The notes under the pieces are model-generated. The model saw only the letters and a list, made by a program, of their open reading frames with translations, was not told the DNA's origin and did not search any database. A stretch of 7,379 bases of DNA from Chitinophagaceae bacterium (lineage in GTDB: Bacteria; Bacteroidota; Bacteroidia; Chitinophagales; Chitinophagaceae): positions 1 to 7,379 of the forward strand of contig JAHEZA010000105.1 in assembly GCA_023251335.1 (NCBI GenBank), written 5' to 3'. Each line of letters opens with the position of its first letter. The first letter of the stretch is position 1. This document shows, piece after piece, positions 1-6,202 of this stretch. The translations under genes were made by a program, and so were the position numbers.

Positions 1-496
1 AAATAATTCCTTCATATCCTGTAAATGTTTTTAATCCAGCATTGCCTGAATAATCTCCCAGCGCTAATAAAAAAAACAGGATAGTTAATGTGGCAAATAC
101 AAATTGCAATGATTTACTGATGCGAAGCGTACCGACAAATAACAGCCCGGTAAATATGCCCCACATAACAAGGTAAGCCACCATAGCGGATTCTGATGCC
201 GCGCCTATCCATCCCAATTTAGGCATCACAATGAGCGCTACCAGGGTAAGCCAGAACGAACCATAAGAAACGAAAGCAACGAATCCGAATGTGTTGTTCT
301 TTTTTGACTCCATGATGCCTGCTATTATTTGGGCAATACCGCCATAAAAAATACCCATAGCAAGAATCATTGAATTCATTTCAAAAATGCCGGCATTATG
401 CAAGTTGAGTAAAACGGTAGTAAGCCCGAATGCGAGAAGCCCCAAAGGAGCCGGGTTTGCAGAAGTGTCTTTAATAATGACGATTGATTGGTCCAT
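1..496 (-). CDS. satP: Acetate/succinate:proton symporter, SatP/YaaH (GPR1/FUN34) family, 3' end outside window
   Basis: Inner-membrane carrier of the AceTr family, expected to take up acetate (and succinate) with protons. Translating the minus strand from the ATG at 496-494 gives 165 residues with no stop before the window edge. The family signature NPAPLGL is at residues 14-20, followed by LNLHNAG, then FYGGIAQI (50-57) and SYGSFWL (77-83). These blocks match what I recall of E. coli SatP almost word for word. About five hydrophobic helices are visible (roughly 16-36, 41-62, 70-91, 102-122, 129-147); the sixth helix and the C-terminus lie beyond base 1. E. coli SatP is 188 residues, so only about 25 are missing. 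The gene is divergent from the NTF2-like gene, with about 147 bp of AT-rich sequence between the start codons. The family call is firm; the exact substrate is inferred. Confidence 0.93.
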   Translation of the reverse strand, partial: MDQSIVIIKDTSANPAPLGLLAFGLTTVLLNLHNAGIFEMNSMILAMGIFYGGIAQIIAGIMESKKNNTFGFVAFVSYGSFWLTLVALIVMPKLGWIGAASESAMVAYLVMWGIFTGLLFVGTLRISKSLQFVFATLTILFFLLALGDYSGNAGLKTFTGYEGII

Positions 497-584
497 AAGA
501 ATTAGTTTTAAAATTTTAAATGACAATAAAAATATTACTAAAATTTAAAATTCCTTCAAATAAAATAATAATCTCCGATAAATA

Positions 585-619
585 TTTGTTTACTGGTAAT
601 TTTTTTGGTAAGAATTTTG
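585..619 (+). promoter_or_regulatory. Candidate Bacteroidota-type promoter for the NTF2-like gene
   Basis: TTTG at 585-588 could serve as the -33 element, and GAATTTTG at 612-619 matches the -7 consensus TAnnTTTG except at the first base; they are separated by 23 bp, the upper end of the usual range. Transcription would begin near 626 and leave a short leader before the ATG at 644. If correct, it rules out the upstream TTG at 605 as the start. The stretch is very AT-rich, so a chance match is easy. Confidence 0.25.
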
Positions 620-643
620 TTGTCTTGTTTCAAAACGGAAATC

Positions 644-1003
644 ATGACAGTTACAGAAATAGCAAGCAGGCTGGCCGAACTTTGTAACCAGGGCGATTTT
701 GAAAAAGCTCAAAAAGAATTATTCGCGGAAGATGCTATTAGCATTGAGCCTTATGCCAGCACGGGTTTTGAAAAAGAAACAAAAGGTTTATCGGCAATTT
801 TAGAAAAGGGAAAGAAATTTAATGCTATGGTTGAAGAAACCCACAGTTGCAGCGTTTCAAATCATATACTAGCAGGAAATGCGATCGCGCTTGTGTTGAC
901 CATGGATGTTACCATGAAAGGACAGGAACGATCAAAAATTGCCGAAATTTGTGTTTATGAAGTAAAAGATGGAAAAATTATTTCGGAACAATTTTTTATG
1001 TAA
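644..1003 (+). CDS. NTF2/SnoaL-like small protein
   Basis: A 119-residue soluble protein resembling the SnoaL-like branch of the NTF2 superfamily, a cone-shaped alpha+beta fold used by small hydrolases, isomerases and ligand-binding proteins. The pattern fits: an N-terminal helix with a Gly-Asp-Phe (ELCNQGDFEKA, 12-22), the LFAEDAISIEP strand (26-36), a helix with KGLSAILEKGKKF (47-59), then alternating strands ending in YEVKDGKIISEQFFM, the typical C-terminal strand. The specific function is unknown. I chose the ATG at 644 because the fold begins there; the frame stays open up to a TTG at 605, but the added residues (MVRILLSCFKTEI) look like noise. The 3' end overlaps the end of the opposing kinase gene by 8 nt (996-1003), leaving no room for a separate terminator. 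No signal peptide is seen. Confidence 0.8.
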   Translation: MTVTEIASRLAELCNQGDFEKAQKELFAEDAISIEPYASTGFEKETKGLSAILEKGKKFNAMVEETHSCSVSNHILAGNAIALVLTMDVTMKGQERSKIAEICVYEVKDGKIISEQFFM

Positions 1004-1580
1004 AAGAGGCGTCGATAAATTTTACTGCCTTGCGCAATCTTTCTTCATAATTTCCTGAAATAATCGTCCATGGTGTGGGTTGGTTTACCATTAGGTCTTT
1101 ATAAAAACAGAATAGCTTTTTCCTGATCTTCTCGTCAGGATATTCCCGTAGCGCGTCTTCCACCCATGGCAAATCCACATCGCAAAGCAAATACAAATCA
1201 TATTTTCTTTCTGCAATTTGGTTTAGTATCCAGTTATGACACTTATTAAAAACATATTCGGCCCATACTTTCATTACATACATGTCGGTATCAATAAATA
1301 AGTGATGGCGTGTCAGTGGTGAGGTATCAGTGATATGTTTTGAAAATTGCTCCGCGCCGGTACCTGATAGCTGGCAACTAATATCTTCTTCCAGCTTTAT
1401 CTGCCCTTTTGCCATAGTAAGCAAATCATCATACGAATATTCCGTACCGTTTTTTTCTAAATATTCTCTTGCATATTCCGGCACCCATAAGGTATTGTAA
1501 TATTCAGCAAGCTTTTCACACAGTGTGCTTTTACCTGTAGATTCAGGGCCGATTACGACAATTCTTTTTATTGCTTTCAT
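996..1580 (-). CDS. NadR-type ribosylnicotinamide kinase-like P-loop ATPase
   Basis: Predicted to phosphorylate nicotinamide riboside to NMN in the cytoplasm, working with the PnuC transporter encoded just upstream. The 194-residue protein is the kinase portion of NadR alone. Walker A is GPESTGKST at 11-19; VPEYAREYLE (33-42) is a hallmark of the NadR kinase family. FIDTDMYVMKVWAEYVF (95-111) gives the Walker-B-like acidic segment, and LLCDVDLPWVEDALRE (131-146) is the next conserved block. The HTH and NMN-adenylyltransferase domains of enterobacterial NadR are absent, so final NAD synthesis must rely on another enzyme. The frame is open further upstream (to 1781), but this extension lies inside pnuC in another frame and looks non-coding. 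The ATG at 1580 overlaps the pnuC stop as ATGA, implying translational coupling. Alternatively it could act on another nucleoside or act as a regulator, but the pnuC pairing makes salvage the best reading. Confidence 0.85.
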   Translation of the reverse strand: MKAIKRIVVIGPESTGKSTLCEKLAEYYNTLWVPEYAREYLEKNGTEYSYDDLLTMAKGQIKLEEDISCQLSGTGAEQFSKHITDTSPLTRHHLFIDTDMYVMKVWAEYVFNKCHNWILNQIAERKYDLYLLCDVDLPWVEDALREYPDEKIRKKLFCFYKDLMVNQPTPWTIISGNYEERLRKAVKFIDASFT

Positions 1581-2227
1581 TCTTTTACTTCTTTTACTTT
1601 CAGCAAATATTCGTTCGCCCTTTTTTTCCATTCTATGAGGCCCCAGAAAGCAAAGATCAAAAGAACGATATAATACACACTTGTAAAAACATAATGCTTT
1701 ACAAAATATAAGGGAATAGAAGCAATATTTGTAGCGATCCACCAATACCAACTTTCCACTTTTTTGCGCGCCATCAGCCACATACCAGTAAAAGCAGTGC
1801 TGCTTGCAAAAGCATCAGCCCATGGGATCGCGCCCGGTGCAAAATCCTTTTTCAGAAAAGAAAGTGCAAAAAATATAGCCACATAAAACGATGCGAAAAA
1901 CAACAGTTCCTGTATCCATTCTTTTTTATTGCTCCAGGTGATATTCACAATATGCTCTTGCTGTTGATTTTTTTTTGCCCATAATATCCATCCGTAAACA
2001 CTCATAATAGTATAATACAGATTAACACTTGCTTCGCCAAAAAGACTTCCTTTAAAACTAAGGTAGATGTAAAACGTAGTGTTGATAAGCCCTGTAGGAT
2101 ATACCCAAATATTCTCTTTTCTTGAAAACCATACACTTACAATTCCTGAAACCACGGCGATATATTCCAGCCAGGTAGTTTCTTTCATTCCCGCGATAAA
2201 CTGGTTGTAGATTTCCGGTAAACTCAA
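1577..2227 (-). CDS. pnuC: Nicotinamide riboside transporter PnuC
   Basis: Integral inner-membrane facilitator that brings in nicotinamide riboside, trapped inside by phosphorylation. The 216-residue protein has about seven hydrophobic segments. Characteristic blocks are VWFSRKENIWVYPTGLINT (32-50), ASVNLYYTIMSVYGWILWAKK (66-86) and, near the C-terminus, W160-x-x-W163-x-x-x-N167, the WxxWxxxN substrate-binding motif known from PnuC. Some PnuC relatives carry thiamine (PnuT), but the overlapping NadR-like kinase gene argues for nicotinamide riboside. Start: the longest frame begins at a TTG (2227), with a stop three codons upstream; the first ATG is at 2188. I prefer TTG because Bacteroidota PnuC proteins, as I recall them, carry a similar stretch of about 15 residues before the TTWLEYIAV block. 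The Lys/Glu tail KVKEVKE is encoded by a 9-bp tandem duplication. Confidence 0.9.
   Translation of the reverse strand: MSLPEIYNQFIAGMKETTWLEYIAVVSGIVSVWFSRKENIWVYPTGLINTTFYIYLSFKGSLFGEASVNLYYTIMSVYGWILWAKKNQQQEHIVNITWSNKKEWIQELLFFASFYVAIFFALSFLKKDFAPGAIPWADAFASSTAFTGMWLMARKKVESWYWWIATNIASIPLYFVKHYVFTSVYYIVLLIFAFWGLIEWKKRANEYLLKVKEVKE
1581..1598. repeat. Perfect 9-bp tandem duplication in the pnuC 3' end
   Basis: The unit tcttttact occurs twice back to back. Read on the minus strand it encodes the repeated Lys-Val-Lys-Glu tail of PnuC and lies just before the kinase start codon. The purine-rich A/G stretch it creates is likely part of the kinase gene's initiation region. Confidence 0.8.
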
Positions 2228-2243
2228 ATCAAAAATTTAGCGC

Positions 2244-2251
2244 CAAAAGTA
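2244..2251 (-). promoter_or_regulatory. Candidate -7 promoter element (TAnnTTTG) for pnuC-kinase
   Basis: On the minus strand the sequence reads TACTTTTG, an exact match to the Bacteroidota -7 consensus TAnnTTTG, followed by GGCGC as is common in this group. I find no clear TTTG -33 element at the usual spacing. Transcription would start near 2237, leaving a leader of about 10 nt before the TTG start at 2227, or about 50 nt before the ATG at 2188. Confidence 0.45.
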
Positions 2252-2377
2252 AGTGATTTAAAAATCTCGCGATAGGCTATAAAGTCGCGGTCGGAGTTAC
2301 CTCATTTTAAGCAATTTATAGTGAACAAATAAATAAAGACGATTTCTATTTTTAAATAAGCCTTCAATTATTTACTG

Positions 2378-2395
2378 CAATCATTTCGATGATTG
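2378..2395. repeat. Perfect 7-bp inverted repeat with TTCG loop upstream of leuC
   Basis: CAATCAT at 2378-2384 and ATGATTG at 2389-2395 are exact reverse complements around a TTCG loop. The repeat could be an RNA hairpin in a leu leader or a palindromic operator. No T-run follows on either strand, so it is not an ordinary terminator. The right arm contains the ATG of the Ile/Val-rich mini-ORF. Confidence 0.6.
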
Positions 2396-2421
2396 TCCCT
2401 CCAGTTATTGCTCCTAAATAA
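2389..2421 (+). CDS. Possible leader peptide, Ile/Val-rich (speculative)
   Basis: ATG followed by nine codons and TAA encodes MIVPPVIAPK, with 4 of 10 residues Ile or Val. It lies about 100 bp before leuC, and its start codon is in the right arm of the inverted repeat. This suits a ribosome-sensing leader for a branched-chain amino-acid operon, but ORFs this short are common by chance, and no promoter or terminator was found to complete the mechanism. Confidence 0.15.
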   Translation: MIVPPVIAPK

Positions 2422-2434
2422 AAATTGTTAATAA

Positions 2435-2464
2435 ATGTTGCTTTGCTATTTATCTTTTAATTAA
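2435..2464 (+). CDS. Possible leader peptide, Leu-rich (speculative)
   Basis: ATG-to-TAA mini-ORF encoding MLLCYLSFN, with three Leu in nine residues and consecutive TTG and CTT codons near the start. It ends 57 bp before the leuC ATG. As with the preceding mini-ORF, it is only suggestive of leucine-responsive attenuation; AT-rich DNA readily makes Leu and Phe codons. Confidence 0.12.
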   Translation: MLLCYLSFN

Positions 2465-2521
2465 TTGCAAAATATTTGGAGGTTTTTTAGGAAATTTGCA
2501 GTTCTAATCAAAAAATCAAAA

Positions 2522-3925
2522 ATGACCAATACCTCCGGCACATTGTTCGATAAAGTCTGGGATGCGCACGTTGTACGCAAAATTGAAGATGGCCCTGATG
2601 TTTTTTTTATCGACAGACATTTTATCCACGAAGTTACCAGCCCTGTTGCTTTTGGTGGCTTGCAAAGCAGAGGCCTGGGAGTGATGTTTGCCAATAAAAC
2701 ATTTGCTACTGCAGATCACAATACACCAACCATTAACCAGCATTTGCCGGTACAGGATCCTCTTTCTGCCAACCAGTTGAAAGCGTTGGAAATGAATTCT
2801 GCCAAATATGGTATTTCGCATTGGGGATTAAATAATCCAAAAAATGGAATTGTGCATGTAGTTGGTCCCGAGAATGGAATTACGCTTCCGGGCATGACGA
2901 TTGTTTGCGGAGATTCACACACATCAACGCATGGAGCCTTTGGCGCTATTGCCTTTGGTATTGGTACGTCCGAAGTAGAAATGGTTCTTGCTTCGCAATG
3001 TATTATGCAGCCAAAGCCTAAGAAAATGCGCATCAATGTATATGGAAAATTAGGAAAAGGCATTACTGCAAAAGATGTAGCGCTTTATATTATATCCAAA
3101 TTAACGGCGGCAGGAGCTACAGGTTATTTTGTAGAATTTGCAGGTGAAGTTTTTGAAAATCTGAGCATGGAAGGGAGAATGACAGTTTGCAATATGAGCA
3201 TCGAAATGGGAGCACGGGGTGGAATGATAGCGCCAGACCAAACCACTTTTGCTTACTTAAAAGGAAAAGATAAAGCGCCCAGGGGCGAAGCATGGGAAAA
3301 GGCGCTTGCTTACTGGAACACTTTAAAAACAGATGAAGACGCGGTATTTGATAAAGAATATAATTTTGATGCTGCCGATATCGAGCCGATGATCACATTT
3401 GGCACCAATCCGGGAATGGGCATGGGTATCAGCAAGCACATTCCTGTTTCAAAAGATACAGCGAGCGGAAATGCCAGCTACGAAAAATCATTGAATTACA
3501 TGGGCTTTCATGAAGACGATGCCATGATTGGAAAGAAAGTGGATTATGTATTTATAGGAAGTTGCACCAACGGAAGAATTGAAGATTTTCGCGCTTTTGC
3601 ATCTATCATAAAAGGAAGAAAAAAAGCGGAACACGTTACCGCATGGGTTGTTCCGGGTTCGCATATAGTAGAGCAACAAATAAAGGATGAAGGTATTTTA
3701 GACATCTTAACTGAAGCCGGATTTGAACTGCGCCAGCCGGGTTGCTCCGCATGCCTGGCAATGAATGATGATAAAATTCCTGCAGGAAAATATGCCGTGA
3801 GTACCAGTAACAGAAACTTTGAAGGAAGACAAGGCCCGGGTGCAAGAACAATGCTTGCAAGCCCACTTGTTGCGGCTGCGGCGGCAGTTACCGGAGTAGT
3901 GACTGACCCGAGAGAATTGCTTTAA
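2522..3925 (+). CDS. leuC: 3-isopropylmalate dehydratase large subunit LeuC
   Basis: Large subunit of the aconitase-family isomerase that, with LeuD, converts 2-isopropylmalate to 3-isopropylmalate in leucine synthesis; the same enzyme type also isomerises citramalate in the pyruvate route to isoleucine. The 467-residue length matches E. coli LeuC (466). The start is typical ([12 protein letters not shown], then [14 protein letters not shown] at 31-44); [21 protein letters not shown] is at 128-148. The three cysteines that would hold the [4Fe-4S] cluster are C348 (FIGSCTNGR), C408 and C411 ([10 protein letters not shown]). The ATG at 2522 has an A-rich upstream sequence, usual in Bacteroidota; an upstream TTG at 2465 would add 19 residues unlike the family. 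It is the first gene of the operon, 66 bp before leuD. No missing key residue or frameshift is seen. Confidence 0.97.
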   Translation: MTNTSGTLFDKVWDAHVVRKIEDGPDVFFIDRHFIHEVTSPVAFGGLQSRGLGVMFANKTFATADHNTPTINQHLPVQDPLSANQLKALEMNSAKYGISHWGLNNPKNGIVHVVGPENGITLPGMTIVCGDSHTSTHGAFGAIAFGIGTSEVEMVLASQCIMQPKPKKMRINVYGKLGKGITAKDVALYIISKLTAAGATGYFVEFAGEVFENLSMEGRMTVCNMSIEMGARGGMIAPDQTTFAYLKGKDKAPRGEAWEKALAYWNTLKTDEDAVFDKEYNFDAADIEPMITFGTNPGMGMGISKHIPVSKDTASGNASYEKSLNYMGFHEDDAMIGKKVDYVFIGSCTNGRIEDFRAFASIIKGRKKAEHVTAWVVPGSHIVEQQIKDEGILDILTEAGFELRQPGCSACLAMNDDKIPAGKYAVSTSNRNFEGRQGPGARTMLASPLVAAAAAVTGVVTDPRELL

Positions 3926-3991
3926 ATGCATGCCTGATTTGAGATGTCTGATAACTTAAACTAAAAATTAAAAACAACGAACTAAATAAGA

Positions 3992-4588
3992 ATGGCTTAC
4001 GATAAATTTACGGTACTTACCAGCACTGCGGTTCCAATGCCGATTGAAAATGTAGATACTGATCAGATCATTCCCGCGCGTTTTTTAAAAGCGACAGAGC
4101 GCAAAGGTTTTGGTGATAATCTTTTTCGCGACTGGAGATACAATTCAGATGAAACACCTAAAAAGGATTTTGTCTTAAATAATCCAATTTACTCGGGTAA
4201 AATATTGGTGGGTGGCAAAAATTTTGGAAGCGGCAGTAGCAGGGAACATGCGGCCTGGGCGATTTATGATTATGGTTTTCGGGCAGTGATTTCCAGCTTC
4301 TTCGCGGATATATTTAAAAATAATTCAATTAATGTTGGCATTCTTCCTGTGCAGGTAAGCGAAGAATTTTTAATAAAAATTTTTAAAGCTATTGAAACGG
4401 ATCCCAAAGCGCAATTCGAGATCAATCTCCCTGATCAAACGATAACCATTCTTGCTACAGGCGAACAGCAGTCCTTCGATATTAACGGCTATAAAAAACA
4501 CAACCTGATGAATGGTTTTGATGATATTGATTATCTGCAGGCTATGAAAGAAGACATCCTGTCATTTGCCCAAAAGAGTTTATATTAA
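3992..4588 (+). CDS. leuD: 3-isopropylmalate dehydratase small subunit LeuD
   Basis: Small (swivel-domain) subunit that completes the LeuCD isomerase in the cytoplasm. At 198 residues it is close to E. coli LeuD (201). Diagnostic segments are NVDTDQIIPARFL (20-32), GSGSSREHAAWAI (79-91), which forms the substrate-binding loop, and the C-terminal KKHNLMNGFDDIDYL (168-182). It begins at an ATG after an A-rich stretch and ends 21 bp before the synthase gene, so the two are very likely co-transcribed. Its alanine codons favour GCG (7 of 14 by my count), a useful baseline for comparison with the ankyrin gene downstream. Confidence 0.97.
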   Translation: MAYDKFTVLTSTAVPMPIENVDTDQIIPARFLKATERKGFGDNLFRDWRYNSDETPKKDFVLNNPIYSGKILVGGKNFGSGSSREHAAWAIYDYGFRAVISSFFADIFKNNSINVGILPVQVSEEFLIKIFKAIETDPKAQFEINLPDQTITILATGEQQSFDINGYKKHNLMNGFDDIDYLQAMKEDILSFAQKSLY

Positions 4589-4609
4589 TTGAACTCATAA
4601 CGACGTAAA

Positions 4610-6133
4610 ATGCCCAAAAATCAGCGACACATTGAAATAATGGACACCACACTTCGCGATGGCGAACAAACGAGTGGCGTTTCATTTTCTGCTTTAGAAA
4701 AATTGACTATTGCCAAACTTTTACTAACCGAATTAAAAGTAGATCGAATTGAGATTGCTTCAGCGCGTGTATCGGAAGGCGAGTTTGACGCGGTAAAAAA
4801 GATTACAAGGTGGGCAAAGGCAAATAAATTACTGGACAGAGTAGAGGTGTTGACTTTTGTGGATGGAAATGTATCAGTTGAATGGATGATAAAAGCAGGT
4901 GCTAAGGTCATGAATCTTCTCACAAAAGGTTCTCTCAATCATTTAACCCATCAACTTAAGAAGAAGCCTGAACAACATTTTGCTGAGATTGCAGAAGTCG
5001 TAAAACTTGGTAGAAAAAAAGATATCGACTGCAACGTATATCTGGAAGACTGGAGCAACGGAATGCGCCATTCAAAAGATTATGTATTTCAATACCTTGA
5101 TTTTCTTGCTACACAACCTGTGAAACGAATTATGCTTCCGGATACATTGGGTGTATTGACTCCATCTGAGTCTTACGAATTTGTTTCTGAAATTGTTCAA
5201 CGATATCCAAAAATACATTTCGATTTCCACGCTCATAACGATTATGATCTCGGTACAGCGAACGTATTGGAAGCTTTAAAAGCGGGCGCATCGGGAATAC
5301 ATCTTACCATAAATGGAATGGGCGAGCGCGCAGGAAATGCGCCATTAGCGAGCGCCATAGCGGTAATCAATGATTTTCTGCCTGAATTGAAAACTTCCGT
5401 TGCAGAAAAATCGTTGTACAGTGTAAGTAAATTGGTGGAAACGTTTTCGGGATTTCGCATTTCAGTTAACAAGCCGGTGGTAGGTGAAAATGTGTTCACA
5501 CAAACAGCAGGCATACACGCAGATGGCGATAAAAAAAATAAACTCTATTTCAGCAACCTGATGCCTGAACGCTTCGGTCGCCAACGCAAATACGCACTTG
5601 GCAAAACAAGTGGAAAAGCAAATATTGAAAACAATCTGTCGCAACTGGGTATTCATCTTTCCGATCAGGACCTTAAAAAAGTAACCCAACGAATTATAGA
5701 ATTGGGCGATAGAAAAGAAATAGTCAGCCCGGCAGATCTTCCTTATATTATTTCAGACGTACTGGATAGCGTAGCCATTGAACAGAAAGTACGGATTGAA
5801 GATTATGTGCTAACGCATTCGAAAGATTTGAACCCTTCGGTTACATTAAAAATTTGTATCGAAGGAGAATCGATTGAAGAACATGCCCAGGGCGATGGAC
5901 AATACGATGCTTTTATGAATGCATTAAAAAAGATTTATAAGCAAAAGAAAATCGCGCTTCCGGAACTAACTGATTATGCAGTGCGCATTCCCCCCGGTGG
6001 AAAGAGCGATGCCTTATGCGAAACAATTATTACCTGGAGGCATAATGGCCGCGAGTTTAAAACACGTGGGCTCGACAGTGACCAAACGGTCGCAGCTATT
6101 AAGTCAACTTTGAAGATGTTGAATAGTATTTGA
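4610..6133 (+). CDS. cimA: (R)-citramalate synthase / 2-isopropylmalate synthase family, citramalate synthase favoured
   Basis: Acetyl-CoA-dependent aldol-type synthase of the LeuA/CimA family, 507 residues. An N-terminal TIM barrel (about 6-275) has DTTLRDGEQ at 12-20 with R16 and D17, metal ligands H207 and H209 (HAHND) and N243 (GERAGN). A linker region (about 276-385) holds FTQTAGIHADGDKK, and a complete C-terminal LeuA-type allosteric domain follows (about 390-505; GDGQYDAFMNAL, RIPPGGKSDA, DQTVAA). The whole protein resembles what I recall of the Leptospira interrogans citramalate synthase. The residues reported there to shape the pyruvate pocket are present at identical numbers: L81, L104, Y144, with E146 and T179. 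That favours pyruvate (giving citramalate for isoleucine) over 2-oxoisovalerate. HADGDKK, rather than the HQDG usual in isopropylmalate synthases, points the same way. The operon setting fits either role, so LeuA remains the alternative. The allosteric domain implies end-product inhibition. Confidence 0.85.
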   Translation: MPKNQRHIEIMDTTLRDGEQTSGVSFSALEKLTIAKLLLTELKVDRIEIASARVSEGEFDAVKKITRWAKANKLLDRVEVLTFVDGNVSVEWMIKAGAKVMNLLTKGSLNHLTHQLKKKPEQHFAEIAEVVKLGRKKDIDCNVYLEDWSNGMRHSKDYVFQYLDFLATQPVKRIMLPDTLGVLTPSESYEFVSEIVQRYPKIHFDFHAHNDYDLGTANVLEALKAGASGIHLTINGMGERAGNAPLASAIAVINDFLPELKTSVAEKSLYSVSKLVETFSGFRISVNKPVVGENVFTQTAGIHADGDKKNKLYFSNLMPERFGRQRKYALGKTSGKANIENNLSQLGIHLSDQDLKKVTQRIIELGDRKEIVSPADLPYIISDVLDSVAIEQKVRIEDYVLTHSKDLNPSVTLKICIEGESIEEHAQGDGQYDAFMNALKKIYKQKKIALPELTDYAVRIPPGGKSDALCETIITWRHNGREFKTRGLDSDQTVAAIKSTLKMLNSI

Positions 6134-6202
6134 GAAGTAAGAAAAAACTGTCGCGGCGGGTAGTAAGAAGCATATTGGCCACTACTCTTAATTCAAACCA
6201 CC

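Larger units (their letters stand above)
2228..2521. other. Intergenic region between divergent pnuC and leuC
   Basis: This 294-bp AT-rich spacer separates the divergent NAD-salvage and leu units. The left end holds the pnuC promoter element. The middle holds a perfect inverted repeat (2378-2395) and two mini-ORFs (2389-2421, 2435-2464). Near leuC, AATATTTG at 2471-2478 is one mismatch from TAnnTTTG, with a TTTG at 2442-2445 placed slightly too far upstream (25 bp). If that were the promoter, the mini-ORFs would not be transcribed with leuC. No rho-independent terminator (GC stem plus T-run) and no riboswitch or T-box consensus was recognised. Confidence 0.6.

Noticed and set aside
1581..1781. 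N-terminal extension of the kinase frame up to 1781
   Set aside because: It lies entirely within pnuC in another frame, is rich in Cys, Phe and Arg with no family match, and the ATG at 1580 begins exactly at the conserved P-loop start.
2228..2520. Riboswitch or T-box upstream of leuC or pnuC
   Set aside because: I found no T-box sequence, TPP or NAD-related aptamer consensus, or terminator stem with a T-run.
2465..2521. Nineteen-residue N-terminal extension of LeuC from a TTG
   Set aside because: The extension has no counterpart in LeuC; the ATG at 2522 gives the family length and a typical A-rich initiation context.
2461..3931. Several open frames of 63-115 codons antisense to leuC
   Set aside because: They lie opposite a full-length, well-conserved leuC, resemble no family I recognise, and are what the complementary strand of a long gene yields by chance.
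4621..5689. Antisense open frames of 75-105 codons within the synthase gene
   Set aside because: Shadows of a conserved enzyme gene; no family resemblance or plausible initiation context.
6134..6202. Possible insertion scar before the ankyrin gene: direct repeat AGTAAGAA (6136-6143, 6162-6169) and GTAGT/ACTAC inverted arms
   Set aside because: Both are too short to stand out; the direct repeat lies on one side of the gene only and does not bracket it, so it is not a target-site duplication.
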